Positions 35,276-45,262 of a DNA stretch of 64,000 bases are shown piece by piece. Position 1 is the first letter of the stretch, and every line of letters begins with the position of its first letter. The stretch is from NCBI RefSeq assembly GCF_001719065.1, contig NZ_LWAF01000003.1:124001-188000 (forward strand), written 5' to 3'. The stretch is from Fervidobacterium thailandense. Lineage in GTDB: Bacteria; Thermotogota; Thermotogae; Thermotogales; Fervidobacteriaceae. The notes under the pieces are model-generated. The model searched no databases. It was not told the DNA's origin and saw only the letters and a list, made by a program, of their open reading frames with translations. Both the position numbers and the translations under genes were made by a program.

Positions 35276-37762
35276 ATGTTCGATAAATTTTCGGAAAGAT
35301 CGGCAAGGGTATTCGTAACGGCTCAAGAAGAGGCCAAAGATCTCGGGCATTCCTACGTTGGAACCGAGCACTTGTTGCTTGCCATACTGAAACTTAACGA
35401 CAAACCACTTTCAACGATCCTCGAACGCTACGGACTTACGTACGCACGCGTAAAAAATGAAGTCATTTCCATCGTCGGTATGGGCATGCGGGGCTTCATA
35501 ATGTCACCGCAGATGACACCGCGTGCAAGAAAAGTTACAGAAATTGCTTTCGAGGAAGCAAGAATGTCCGGTAGTGATAAGATAGAACCGGAACACCTTT
35601 TGCTTGGGATTTTGCGTGAGGGTGAAGGTATCGCAATACACATACTTAAGAAGTTGAATGTCAATATTGCGAACCTTCGTCGGGAGCTTTCCGAAAATGT
35701 GAGCGACGAGGACTACACCGAAGAGGCTCCGGGACTTCCAGGTAGCTCGGAGGAAGTCTTTACTTCTCCCGCTGTTCGCCAGCTTGAAGGCTTTGGTGTA
35801 GACCTCACCGCGATGGCGATGAAAGGTGAACTTGACCCCGTTATCGGCAGGGAAGCGGAAATAGAACGAGTGATGCAAATTCTCGTTCGCCGAAAGAAAA
35901 ACAACCCCGTGCTCATCGGTGAACCCGGGGTTGGAAAGAGTGCGATCGTTGAAGGATTAGCCCAGAAGATCGTATCCGGTGAAGTTCCCGAACCGCTTAA
36001 GGGAAAAACTATCTTCTCTCTGGACGTTGCCGCGATCGTTGCCGGTACCAAGTATCGTGGTGAGTTTGAAAAACGTATGAAGAAATTACTCCAGGTAGTT
36101 AGGAGTAACAAAGACATAATCCTTTTCATCGACGAATTGCACATGATCGTCGGTGCAGGTTCGGCCGAAGGTGCGGTCGATGCGGCTAACATCTTAAAAC
36201 CAGCGCTCGCTCGCGGTGAACTCAGGTGTATTGGTGCAACAACACCAGATGAGTACAGAAAGTACATCGAGAAGGACGCCGCGCTGGAGAGAAGGTTCCA
36301 GAAGATATACGTTCAGGAACCGAACGCGGAGATGACTCTGGAGATACTCAAAGGCCTTAAATCGAAGTACGAAATGCACCATAAAGTGGTGTACACCGAA
36401 AAGGCGCTCGAAGCAGCGGTTTATCTATCCCAGCGCTACGTACCGGATCAGTTCTTGCCAGACAAAGCTATCGATGTGATGGACGAGGCCGGTGCACGTG
36501 CAAGGTTGAAACTCTTTGTCATCCCAAGCGAGTTACAGCTCTTGAAGCTCCAAATAGACTCAGTGAGATCTGAGAAAGAAACGGCCGTTGCAAGTCAGGA
36601 TTATGAAAGAGCTGCGGAACTCAAGGCCAGAGAACAAGCTTTGAGGGAAGAATATAACGAAAAATACAATGAATGGAGAAGAGAAGTTGAGAATAAGGTG
36701 GTCACAGTTGATGTGCCCGATATTGAGGAAGTAGTGGCCGGATGGACTGGTATACCGTTGAAGCGTCTTGAAGAGTCTGAACGTGAAAAACTCCTAAAAC
36801 TCGAGGATGCGCTCCACGAACGCGTCGTTGGACAAGACGAAGCGATCGGTGCCATCGCAAGGGCGATCCGCAGGGCAAGGAGTGGACTGAAAGACCCACG
36901 CAGGCCCGTAGGTGTTTTCCTCTTCCTCGGACCGACAGGAGTAGGTAAGACTGAACTTGCGAAAGCACTTGCCGAATATCTGTTCGGTGATGAGAAAGCG
37001 TTGCTGCGTTTTGATATGAGCGAATACATGGAAAAGTTCGCCGTTTCCAGGCTCATAGGGGCTCCTCCGGGATATGTGGGTTACGAAGAAGGAGGAGAGC
37101 TCACTGAACGTGTCAGAAGGCGACCATTCTCGGTGATACTCTTCGATGAGATTGAAAAAGCACACCCAGATGTCTTCAACATACTGCTACAGATAATGGA
37201 TGACGGCAGGCTTACGGACTCTCAAGGCCACGTTGTGGACTTCAGGAACACGATAATCATAATGACCAGTAACATAGGTAGTACCGAAATCGTGTCCGGT
37301 AGAAAGTCTCTTGGATTCGTCGAAGGAGAAGAAAAGCAAAGGGAATTCAGCGAGATGAAAGATAAGGTCCTTGAAGAAGTCAAACGCGTCTTCAAACCCG
37401 AGTTCATAAACAGGATCGACGAGATCATCGTTTTCCACAAACTCTCGAAGGAACACATCGAAAAGATTATCGACATACTCCTCAAGGATGTTAGAAAGCG
37501 CCTTGCGGAGAAAAACATCGATTTAGAGCTTTCGCCGGAAGCCAAAGAGTTCCTCATCAAGGTCGGATTCGACCAAGTGTACGGTGCAAGACCGTTAAAG
37601 CGTGCAATCCAGAGGTACATCGAGGATCCTTTGGCCGAGAAACTGCTTAGCGGTGAGATCGAACCTGACACGGAAGTCTTAGTTGTTCCCGCGGACGATA
37701 AGCTTGTGTTCGAGAAGGTGCGAAAAAAGAAAGGTGAAAAAACGAAGGTTAAAAAGACCTGA
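35276..37762 (+). CDS. clpC: ClpC, AAA+ unfoldase of the ClpCP protease
   Basis: 828 residues. Two N-terminal Clp repeats (about 1-145); D1 ATPase with Walker A GEPGVGKS and Walker [13 protein letters not shown]; a middle domain carrying a UVR motif ([20 protein letters not shown], near 440); D2 with GPTGVGKTE and [11 protein letters not shown]; then a C-terminal domain. The M-domain and UVR motif identify ClpC rather than ClpB or ClpA. The partner peptidase ClpP and the mcsA/mcsB/ctsR genes that accompany clpC in Bacillus are not here. It is first in a plus-strand run with radA, degV and polA. Confidence 0.96.
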   Translation: MFDKFSERSARVFVTAQEEAKDLGHSYVGTEHLLLAILKLNDKPLSTILERYGLTYARVKNEVISIVGMGMRGFIMSPQMTPRARKVTEIAFEEARMSGSDKIEPEHLLLGILREGEGIAIHILKKLNVNIANLRRELSENVSDEDYTEEAPGLPGSSEEVFTSPAVRQLEGFGVDLTAMAMKGELDPVIGREAEIERVMQILVRRKKNNPVLIGEPGVGKSAIVEGLAQKIVSGEVPEPLKGKTIFSLDVAAIVAGTKYRGEFEKRMKKLLQVVRSNKDIILFIDELHMIVGAGSAEGAVDAANILKPALARGELRCIGATTPDEYRKYIEKDAALERRFQKIYVQEPNAEMTLEILKGLKSKYEMHHKVVYTEKALEAAVYLSQRYVPDQFLPDKAIDVMDEAGARARLKLFVIPSELQLLKLQIDSVRSEKETAVASQDYERAAELKAREQALREEYNEKYNEWRREVENKVVTVDVPDIEEVVAGWTGIPLKRLEESEREKLLKLEDALHERVVGQDEAIGAIARAIRRARSGLKDPRRPVGVFLFLGPTGVGKTELAKALAEYLFGDEKALLRFDMSEYMEKFAVSRLIGAPPGYVGYEEGGELTERVRRRPFSVILFDEIEKAHPDVFNILLQIMDDGRLTDSQGHVVDFRNTIIIMTSNIGSTEIVSGRKSLGFVEGEEKQREFSEMKDKVLEEVKRVFKPEFINRIDEIIVFHKLSKEHIEKIIDILLKDVRKRLAEKNIDLELSPEAKEFLIKVGFDQVYGARPLKRAIQRYIEDPLAEKLLSGEIEPDTEVLVVPADDKLVFEKVRKKKGEKTKVKKT

Positions 37763-37782
37763 TAAACCAAGGTGAAAGTAAA

Positions 37783-39186
37783 ATGCCAAAGCAAAAGGTA
37801 GTCTACGTTTGCGACAAATGTGGCTACGAATCCCCCAAATGGTTCGGCCGGTGTCCAGTGTGCGGGGAGTGGAATAGCGCTAAAGAATTCAAATTGAAGA
37901 GCACGTCGGTCGAATCGATATCGCAGGAAGGACTCGAATCAACGGGGAACGGGAAACCCATTCCCCGTTTTTTTGATTTAGTCTCCGCACTTCGCGAAGC
38001 GGAAATCAAGCGAACGAAGGTCGGAATAGAGAGCCTCGATACTTTACTGAACGGTGGAATCGTACCGGGACAGGTTATCCTACTTGGTGGTGAGCCAGGT
38101 GTCGGAAAGAGTACCTTGGCGCTCCAAATTTGTGACCGTGTCGCTTCGGAAAACAAACGTGCGTACTACGTTTCCGGAGAAGAGAGTGTCCAACAAGTTG
38201 CACTTAGGGCCAAGAGGTTGAATATCTCTAACCCTGGCATAATCATCTCATCTGAAACACAAATCGAGAAAATTTTGGATGGTATCGATGTCGATAAAAC
38301 TGCCCTGTTGGTTATCGACTCGATCCAAACACTGAGTAGTGAGGACATCGATTCACCGGTTGGCGGTGTTGTGCAAATACGCGCGGTTGTGGAAAAAGTA
38401 CGACTCTTTTCTAAGAAATACGGTATACCATCACTGTTAATCGCGCACGTAACGAAGGAGGGACTCATAGCTGGTCCAAAACTCGTTGAACACGTTGTGG
38501 ATACCGTCATTTACTTTGAAGGGGAACGCACGACAGACTTTCGGATCCTTAGAGTCCAGAAAAACCGTTACGGTCCAAGTGGTGAGTTAACGATATTCCA
38601 AATGACCCACCAAGGGCTTGAGGGTTTATCGGAGGATTCGCTCATAACCTACACAGATGCCCCAGGTAACGTGTTCACCAGCGTGTTCGAGGGTCTGAGG
38701 CCTATAAACGTCCAGATACAAGCACTGGTTTCGAGGGTTAAAATGGCCTCCGGAAGAAGGATCGCGCATGGAGTGGATATAAGGAAAGTCATTATCATAT
38801 CCGCGGTACTTTCCAAACACCTGAATTTACCCCTTGATTTCCACGATATTTACCTGAACGTGTCGGGAGGAATAAACGTAACCGATCCCGGATGCGAGCT
38901 GGCAATCGCGGGAGCCATAGTATCCTCATTTTTGGACGTCTACATGGGAGACACCCTTATGGTGGGAGAAGTGGCACTCGATGGTAGTGTGCGATCCGCA
39001 CTGAACCTACCAAAGAGGGTGGAAAACGCCAAAAGTTTGAAGATTTCAACCATTGTTATACCGAAAGCCTCGAATCTGGAATGGAAAAGTGTCGCTCAGG
39101 ACAGTACCTCGAAATTAATCAAGGTAGGACACGTACGGGAGTTGTTCGAGTTAATCGTTGAGCGCAAAGACGGGCAGAAGAACTGA
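37783..39186 (+). CDS. radA: RadA/Sms, DNA branch-migration protein
   Basis: 467 residues. N-terminal zinc finger with Cys9, Cys12, Cys23 and Cys26 (CDKCGYESPKWFGRCPVCGEW), RecA-like ATPase with [10 protein letters not shown], the RadA-specific KNRYGPSGE motif, and a Lon-like C-terminal domain (about 310-467). It processes recombination intermediates. It follows clpC by 20 nt. The linker between the zinc finger and the ATPase contains a strong hairpin followed by seven T (37941-37974), which is listed separately. Confidence 0.95.
   Translation: MPKQKVVYVCDKCGYESPKWFGRCPVCGEWNSAKEFKLKSTSVESISQEGLESTGNGKPIPRFFDLVSALREAEIKRTKVGIESLDTLLNGGIVPGQVILLGGEPGVGKSTLALQICDRVASENKRAYYVSGEESVQQVALRAKRLNISNPGIIISSETQIEKILDGIDVDKTALLVIDSIQTLSSEDIDSPVGGVVQIRAVVEKVRLFSKKYGIPSLLIAHVTKEGLIAGPKLVEHVVDTVIYFEGERTTDFRILRVQKNRYGPSGELTIFQMTHQGLEGLSEDSLITYTDAPGNVFTSVFEGLRPINVQIQALVSRVKMASGRRIAHGVDIRKVIIISAVLSKHLNLPLDFHDIYLNVSGGINVTDPGCELAIAGAIVSSFLDVYMGDTLMVGEVALDGSVRSALNLPKRVENAKSLKISTIVIPKASNLEWKSVAQDSTSKLIKVGHVRELFELIVERKDGQKN
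37941..37974 (+). promoter_or_regulatory. Terminator-like hairpin plus T-run inside radA
   Basis: A 9-bp stem AACGGGGAA/TTCCCCGTT (37941-37949 with 37961-37969), a C-A mismatch, a further 3-bp GGG/CCC and an AAA loop, followed at once by T to give seven T in a row (37968-37974). It has the geometry of a strong intrinsic terminator in the sense direction, at codons 53-64 of radA. Confidence 0.65.
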
Positions 39187-39219
39187 GACCGAAAATCCTG
39201 GTGTGGGAGGTATTGGCTC

Positions 39220-40086
39220 ATGGCAAAGTACAAGATACTCCTAGATAGCACTTCCGATTTTCCGAAGGAACTGTTGGAGAGGTTGGACGTTGATATCGTT
39301 CCGTTGTACGTCAACTGGCCAAACGGCGAGGTTGAAAAGGATGACACGAGGGACTTAGGGGAACTGAAGGAGTTCTACGATAAACTCAGAAATGCTCAGG
39401 AACTCCCCAAAAGTTCGCAACCGAGTGTGGAAGACTGGAGACGGAAGTACGAAGAGGTCCAAAAACAAGGTTACGATGGTATTTTGGTCATAACGATCTC
39501 CAGTGCCATGTCCGGAACGTACAATTCGGCGCGTTTGGCAGCGCATGAAGTTTCCATCCCGGTGCGCGTTGTGGACTCGAAAATGGCTTCAACAGCTATA
39601 TCACCGATGGCAAGATACGCACGCGAACTCTTCGAACTCGGTGTCAACCTCGACAAAGTAACTGAAGAGCTTGAAAAGAAGATTGCTGCGAAGGGATTTG
39701 GCGCATTCTTCTTCGTACAAGACTTCAACTTCTTGGTGAAGGGTGGTAGAGTGAGTAGATTCGCCGGTTTCGTCGGTTCACTACTTAAAATCAGAGTTGG
39801 AATATACATAAACGAGGAAGGTAATATGGTCCCGTTTGCAAAAGCTCGAGGTTTAAAAGCCATCACCGACGAGCTGATCAAAAAAGCTCAGGAGGAAGGT
39901 TTCAAACCAGGTGACACTGTCGACCTGTACATGGTGAGTTGCGACAACATGGATGAAGCTAAGGAAATCGAAAAAGTCCTTCGCGAAGTTTACAAGGTAA
40001 AGAACGTTTACTACACGCCCACGGGAAAGGTTATCTCCTTGCACGTTGGCCCAGGGCAGGCTGGGTTTGGAATCGAAAAGTTCTGA
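39220..40086 (+). CDS. DegV family fatty-acid-binding protein
   Basis: 288 residues. N-terminal DSTSDFPKELLERLDVDIVPLYV and SQPS motifs, TISSAMSGTYNSARLAA (head-group site) and VVDSKMAS fit the DegV family, whose members bind a fatty acid; the T. maritima homologue was crystallised with a bound lipid. Homologues act as FakB lipid carriers where a FakA kinase exists, but no fakA is seen here. It is 33 nt after radA with a GGGAGG site. Confidence 0.93.
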   Translation: MAKYKILLDSTSDFPKELLERLDVDIVPLYVNWPNGEVEKDDTRDLGELKEFYDKLRNAQELPKSSQPSVEDWRRKYEEVQKQGYDGILVITISSAMSGTYNSARLAAHEVSIPVRVVDSKMASTAISPMARYARELFELGVNLDKVTEELEKKIAAKGFGAFFFVQDFNFLVKGGRVSRFAGFVGSLLKIRVGIYINEEGNMVPFAKARGLKAITDELIKKAQEEGFKPGDTVDLYMVSCDNMDEAKEIEKVLREVYKVKNVYYTPTGKVISLHVGPGQAGFGIEKF

Positions 40087-40139
40087 TACATTATATTTGT
40101 GTAGCTTTTCTCAATGCTGTAACGTCGGGAGGTTATCCG

Positions 40140-40523
40140 ATGTCGGAAGCAAGGTACAATTCCCTTGAAGAATTCAAAAAGTTTCGCGAGGAAATGAACA
40201 AAGAGATTCTTGAACGTGGAACTTTGAACACAAAGCGCTTCTGGGCACTGGATGGTGCAGTCTACAAGGACGGCGCGCTCGATTCAAAGACCAAAGAACT
40301 CATGGGTCTTGTGGCATCGTTGGTGCTAAGATGCGACGATTGTATCACCTACCATATGATCCGGTGTGCCCAACTTGGAGTAACAGACGAAGAATTTTTT
40401 GAGACATTCGATATAGCGCTGATCGTTGGTGGCTCGATTACAATCCCGCATGTGAGAAGGGCCGTTAGCACACTTTTGGAGATACGGAGGCTTCAAGCAA
40501 GTGGCAAAAGTGTTTCTATTTGA
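40140..40523 (+). CDS. Carboxymuconolactone decarboxylase/AhpD-like protein
   Basis: 127 residues with the AhpD-type redox motif CDDC at Cys65/Cys68 and His72 (LRCDDCITYHMIRCAQLG), in an all-helical fold. The family includes peroxidase-linked thiol proteins, and this short form is probably a thiol-disulfide or peroxide-detoxifying enzyme. It overlaps the polA start by 23 nt, which implies coupling. The substrate is not evident. Confidence 0.85.
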   Translation: MSEARYNSLEEFKKFREEMNKEILERGTLNTKRFWALDGAVYKDGALDSKTKELMGLVASLVLRCDDCITYHMIRCAQLGVTDEEFFETFDIALIVGGSITIPHVRRAVSTLLEIRRLQASGKSVSI

Positions 40524-43197
40524 CGGCACTGGATTGATTTACAGGGCGTTTTTCGCTATAGATCAGTCCTTGAGTACGACGACCGGTATTCCAACCGGTG
40601 CGTTGTATGGTTTGACCAGAATGCTTGTTAAATTCTTGAAAGAAAACGTGGTAGTTGGTGAAGACTACTGCGCGTTCGTCATTGACGTGAAGGGTGGTAG
40701 CACGTACAGAAAGCAGTTGTATGAGCAGTACAAAGCGCACAGACCTGAGACACCAGAACTTTTGCTCGAACAGATCAAACACGTTGGTGAAATCGTGGAA
40801 GCGTTTGGAATAAGGCTCCTAAAACAACCGGGTTACGAGGCCGATGATATCATCGCAACACTCGTAAAAAGGTTCAAGAATGAGTTGGAGAAAAGAAAAA
40901 TCAACGAGATAAATGTCGTCACAAGCGACAAGGACCTCTTACAACTTGTAGACAGGAACGTCAGTGTCTGGCGTGTTGAGCGTGGTGTGACGGACGTAAA
41001 GAAGTACACCCCGCTCGATGTAAAGGAAAAATACGGTGTAATGCCAGAACAGATAAAAGATTACCTCGCACTCGTAGGTGACGCTTCCGATAACGTACCC
41101 GGCGTTCCCGGAATTGGTGAGAAGACCGCGCAAAGGATACTCCAGGAATTCGGGACCATCGAGAACGCACTTAAATTCAAACAAAGACTGCCCGAAAAGG
41201 TGCGTTCTGCCCTGGAGGAACACTACGAAGAACTGGAACTGAGCAGAAAATTGGTCGAACTCGACTCCAACGTGGAACTGCAAATTGAGCTCGATGAGCT
41301 AATTTATAAGGGTTACGAAAAATCAAGATTACTGGAAGTCCTAAAAAAATTCGAATTCTCGAGCATCATAAGGGAGTTGCAATTAACGACCGACTTAACG
41401 AAGGAGGCTAAATACTCTTGGGTCTCGGACGAGAGGGAACTGAAAAAGCTCCTTGAACGAATCGAACAAACCAAGAAAATAGCCCTCGATTTGGAAACAA
41501 CATCGCTCGATCCTTACACCGGTTCGATAGTTGGCATCTCGATCGCCGTGGATGAGGGCGAAGCATATTACATCCCAGTTGGTCACAAAGGCTCAAAAAA
41601 CATCGACCACGCAACGATTAAAGAGTTTTTAAACGCTCTGCTGTCGAAAAACATCAAGATCGGCGGACACAACCTGAAATTCGACCTGAAATTCATTCAC
41701 AGGTTTGGATATCCTCTCTTCACACCAAGCTTTGACACCATGATCGAAGCGTACCTCCTAAACCCCAACGAAAAGCGCTTTAACTTGGACGAACTATCGG
41801 TTAAGATACTGGGGCACAAGATGATCTCCTACGAAGAGGTTGTGCAATCGTCCCTACCGCTTTTCGCGGGGGACTTTTCTTACGTTTCCCTTGAAGCAGC
41901 GACCAAATACGCTTGCGAAGATGCCGATGTTAGTTTGCGACTCCACAACCGTTTCTATCCCCTGTTGTACTCAAACGAATTGGTTGAACTGTACGAGAAG
42001 ATAGAACTCCCAATCGTTGAAGTCCTCGCACAAATGGAACTCAACGGCGTTTACTTCGATCTGGAGTACTTATCTAAGCTCTCAACTGAAATGGAGAAGA
42101 AGATGAACGTACTTTCGCAAAGAATCTTCCAGATAGCTGGAGAAAGTTTCAACTTGAATTCTCCAAAACAAATCGCGTACGTATTGTTCGATAAACTCAA
42201 ACTCCCAACTGTTAAAGAAACTGATACGGGAGCCTTTTCAACGGACGTCGAGGTACTTGAAACTCTCGCGCAGGATTACGAAATCGCAAAACTCATCCTC
42301 GAGTACAGAAAGATACAGAAACTCAAGAGCACCTACGTAGACACGATTCCAACGATGATAAACCCTGTCACTAAGAGAGTTCACGCATCGTTCAACCAGA
42401 CTGGAACCGCCACGGGCAGACTGAGTAGCTCCGAACCGAATTTACAGAACTTACCAAGTAGGACAGAAGAGGGAAGGGAAATCAGAAGCGCGGTAAAACC
42501 TCAAAAACCGGATTGGTGGATCATCGGTGCAGATTACTCACAGATAGAACTGCGCGTACTTGCACACATGTCAGAAGACGAACAACTCATTAAAGCCTTT
42601 TCCGAAGGCAAAGATATTCACCTTGAAACGGCAAAACGCATCTTCAATGTGAGTGATGAATTTATCACCGAAAGCATGCGTAGGATCGGGAAAATGGTGA
42701 ACTTTGCGATTATTTACGGTGTTTCCCCTTACGGACTTGCAAAAAGAATCGGAATGGATGTCAAAGAAACAAGAAAGATGATCGAAAATTACTTTGAGCA
42801 CTACAAAGGTGTTCAAAGGTATGTCTCCGAAATAAAAGAATTTGCAAGGAAAAACGGCCACGTTAGAACGTTGTTCGGAAGAAAGCGGGATATTCCTCAT
42901 ATTCTCTCAAAAGACCAAAACATAAGAAGTGAAGGTGAACGAATTGCTGTGAACACCCCGATCCAAGGCACGGCCGCGGACATCATGAAGATTGCTATGA
43001 TACGTATACACGAACGGTTCAAAGCCGAAGGATTAAAGAGCATGATGATACTCCAGGTTCACGACGAACTCGTCTTCGAAGTGCCGGACGACGAGGTGGA
43101 GAAAGTTAAGAACATCGTTAAGGAAGAGATGGAAAATGCTGTGAAACTTCGTGTTCCGCTCGTAGTCGACCTGTACGTTGAAAAATCCATGGCATGA
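40501..43197 (+). CDS. polA: DNA polymerase I
   Basis: 898 residues from GTG 40501. Three domains: 5'-3' nuclease (about 1-290, GYEADDIIATL and GDASDNVPGVPGIGEKTA), 3'-5' exonuclease (about 310-480) with the catalytic DLET near 325, so proofreading looks retained, unlike Taq polymerase, and polymerase with motifs A (DYSQIELRVLAH), B (RRIGKMVNFAIIYG) and C (QVHDELVFEV). It works in repair and Okazaki fragment maturation. It is last in the clpC run and is followed by a strong terminator. Confidence 0.97.
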   Translation: MAKVFLFDGTGLIYRAFFAIDQSLSTTTGIPTGALYGLTRMLVKFLKENVVVGEDYCAFVIDVKGGSTYRKQLYEQYKAHRPETPELLLEQIKHVGEIVEAFGIRLLKQPGYEADDIIATLVKRFKNELEKRKINEINVVTSDKDLLQLVDRNVSVWRVERGVTDVKKYTPLDVKEKYGVMPEQIKDYLALVGDASDNVPGVPGIGEKTAQRILQEFGTIENALKFKQRLPEKVRSALEEHYEELELSRKLVELDSNVELQIELDELIYKGYEKSRLLEVLKKFEFSSIIRELQLTTDLTKEAKYSWVSDERELKKLLERIEQTKKIALDLETTSLDPYTGSIVGISIAVDEGEAYYIPVGHKGSKNIDHATIKEFLNALLSKNIKIGGHNLKFDLKFIHRFGYPLFTPSFDTMIEAYLLNPNEKRFNLDELSVKILGHKMISYEEVVQSSLPLFAGDFSYVSLEAATKYACEDADVSLRLHNRFYPLLYSNELVELYEKIELPIVEVLAQMELNGVYFDLEYLSKLSTEMEKKMNVLSQRIFQIAGESFNLNSPKQIAYVLFDKLKLPTVKETDTGAFSTDVEVLETLAQDYEIAKLILEYRKIQKLKSTYVDTIPTMINPVTKRVHASFNQTGTATGRLSSSEPNLQNLPSRTEEGREIRSAVKPQKPDWWIIGADYSQIELRVLAHMSEDEQLIKAFSEGKDIHLETAKRIFNVSDEFITESMRRIGKMVNFAIIYGVSPYGLAKRIGMDVKETRKMIENYFEHYKGVQRYVSEIKEFARKNGHVRTLFGRKRDIPHILSKDQNIRSEGERIAVNTPIQGTAADIMKIAMIRIHERFKAEGLKSMMILQVHDELVFEVPDDEVEKVKNIVKEEMENAVKLRVPLVVDLYVEKSMA

Positions 43198-43210
43198 ACT
43201 CAAAACAAAA

Positions 43211-43242
43211 ACCGACCGCTTGAAGCGGTCGGTTTTTGTTTT
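43211..43242. terminator. Bidirectional terminator between polA and a chemoreceptor gene
   Basis: A perfect 9-bp stem ACCGACCGC/GCGGTCGGT with a 5-nt loop (43211-43233). It is flanked by T-rich sequence on the right (TTTTTGTTTTT) and A-rich sequence on the left, so it can end both the plus-strand polA transcript and the minus-strand esterase-to-chemoreceptor transcript. Confidence 0.9.
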
Positions 43243-43256
43243 TCTTTCATTTTGCG

Positions 43257-45242
43257 CTACACCTTAAACCTTCTTACAGTTTCAACCAGCTTCTCTGCCA
43301 AGTCGTCCAAATTCTCCGCCGTCCTCGCCACCGTACTGATTGCATCCGCCTGCTGTTTTATCGCAGCCGTCACTTCCGACATCTGCTCCACCACACTCAC
43401 CATCGACTTGCTCGCACTATCCATTGCACTGCTCATCTCTTCCGCCGCCGCACTCTGCTCTTGCGCACTCGCCGCTAGGTTCTCTACCATCTGCGACATC
43501 CTTACTATACTGTCCAGTATCTCCTGGAATTGACCCCTTACCAGGTTCGCCTGTTCCGTTGCTTTGTTCACTATCTCCACCGTCTCTCTCGTTGCCTCGC
43601 TCGCTTTCAAGCTTTCATCCAGTATACCCCTCAATATATTCGCTATGTTCTGCGTCGCTTGCTTACTCTCCTCAGCAAGCTTCCTAATCTCATCCGCAAC
43701 AACCGCAAATCCCCTTCCAGCTTCTCCTGCCCTGGCTGCCTCTATCGCCGCGTTCAACGCAAGCAAGTTCGTCTGTTCCGCTATCGAGTTGATCGTGTCC
43801 ACTATCTCCCCTATGTTCTTCGCACTTTCTGACAACCTCTCCACCGTCTGGTACGTAACGTTTGCCTTCTCTTTTGTCTGATTGATCACATCCGTGATGG
43901 TGAGTATCGCTTTTTGACCGTTGCTCGCGAGAGTGGAAACCTTGTTGGCTTCCTCGCTAAGTTTCTGGGATGCGTTCGCAACGTTCTGGGCACTTGCCGC
44001 CACCTCTTCAATACCACTCGTAAGCTCTTCGATTGCCGCGGAAGCGTTGTTGATGTTCGAGTTAACATTCTCAACCTGGGCGGTGAGTTCCTCGACAGTT
44101 GCACTCACTTCTTCTGAAACAGCCGCAACTTGGGCAGCTTCTTGCTTCACAACGCTCGAATCACTGCTGATTCTGTTTGCTATTTCCCTGAGTGACTGGA
44201 TCATCGTATTCAAAACACCAGCCAATTTACCAAGCTCGTCTTTGCTGTCAAGACTCACCTGCGCCGTCAAGTCTCCACTGGCCACTTTCTCGGCAGTTGA
44301 AACAAGTTCTTTCAAAGGCTTTGTTACGTAAATCCTTATGATGAATACCGCGATCAAGAAAGCAACGATCGCAGCTATGGTAATTATCGACGTTAGTACA
44401 ATGGTGATGTAATTAACTCTTCCCATCAGATCCTTTTCGAGCACGAGAGTGGCAAATATCCAACCATTCGGTAACCGTTTGTAACCCGTTATCCTCCTAA
44501 CGTTGTTGAACGTGTACCCAAACACCCCACTTTCAGGCCCGGTGATCCACTTTTGGAAGAACTCCGTGTCTCTGACGTTTTTACCCACCAACTTTTCGTC
44601 AGTGTGAAGAAGAATCGTTCCGTCTTCCGCGACCACCGCATTCGAATAACCAAGGTCTTTACCTTTCGAAAGAAGAAGCTTTGTCAAAACGGAGATATCG
44701 AAGTCGAGAGCCACTACGCCCACGATTCCCTCCTCAGTTTGAATGGTTTTAGCAACGGTCACCACCAACTTCCCGGTTGCAGCATCCGGGTACGGTTTCG
44801 TGATAATGATTTTTCCAGCGTTGGCTACCGCATCTTTGTACCACGGGCGCGTTGTTGGATCGTAACCTTCGGGCAACTCAGTTTCTGGGATTAAGTACAT
44901 TCGCTTATCCTTGAACCCTGCGTATACGTACATGACGTTCGGATAACTCTTTAGAACGCTGTGGAACAACTTCTTCATCCACTCTTCTTCACCGTACTCG
45001 TTCTTGTAGACACCTTTGACGTTTGCATCATTCGATAAAAAGTCAACTAACTGAGTATAGCCCGAAAGAAAGTTTTGTAAACTATCCGCACTCCCATCCG
45101 CCATCGACTTGAGGTTTGTCATCGTATCACTTATGATACTCGAGCGAAGCATGAGCACCGAAATAACCCCGACCACCACGAGAGCACCTGTGAGCATGAA
45201 CGCTATGAACGAGATCTTCCAAAGGAAACTCCAGTTCTTCAT
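43257..45242 (-). CDS. Methyl-accepting chemotaxis protein, Cache type
   Basis: 661 residues. TM1 is at about 9-31; a dCache-like extracellular sensor follows (about 35-275, with [18 protein letters not shown] and [17 protein letters not shown]); TM2 at about 280-303; HAMP; then the cytoplasmic signalling helices with tip [19 protein letters not shown] (near 485-505). There is no CheR pentapeptide. dCache sensors often bind amino acids or organic acids. It follows the phospholipase-like gene by 20 nt with AAAAGGAGG before the ATG. Codon choice in the signalling half (43290-43900) is rich in GCG, GTG, ACG, TTG and ATA, unlike the sensor half. Confidence 0.95.
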   Translation of the reverse strand: MKNWSFLWKISFIAFMLTGALVVVGVISVLMLRSSIISDTMTNLKSMADGSADSLQNFLSGYTQLVDFLSNDANVKGVYKNEYGEEEWMKKLFHSVLKSYPNVMYVYAGFKDKRMYLIPETELPEGYDPTTRPWYKDAVANAGKIIITKPYPDAATGKLVVTVAKTIQTEEGIVGVVALDFDISVLTKLLLSKGKDLGYSNAVVAEDGTILLHTDEKLVGKNVRDTEFFQKWITGPESGVFGYTFNNVRRITGYKRLPNGWIFATLVLEKDLMGRVNYITIVLTSIITIAAIVAFLIAVFIIRIYVTKPLKELVSTAEKVASGDLTAQVSLDSKDELGKLAGVLNTMIQSLREIANRISSDSSVVKQEAAQVAAVSEEVSATVEELTAQVENVNSNINNASAAIEELTSGIEEVAASAQNVANASQKLSEEANKVSTLASNGQKAILTITDVINQTKEKANVTYQTVERLSESAKNIGEIVDTINSIAEQTNLLALNAAIEAARAGEAGRGFAVVADEIRKLAEESKQATQNIANILRGILDESLKASEATRETVEIVNKATEQANLVRGQFQEILDSIVRMSQMVENLAASAQEQSAAAEEMSSAMDSASKSMVSVVEQMSEVTAAIKQQADAISTVARTAENLDDLAEKLVETVRRFKV

Positions 45243-45262
45243 ACAGCTACCTCCTTTTAATC

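Noticed and set aside
43340-43687. Plus-strand proline/serine-rich reading frame of 115 codons
   Set aside because: It is antisense to the chemoreceptor signalling domain and results from its unusual GCG/AGT codon use; no promoter or ribosome site.
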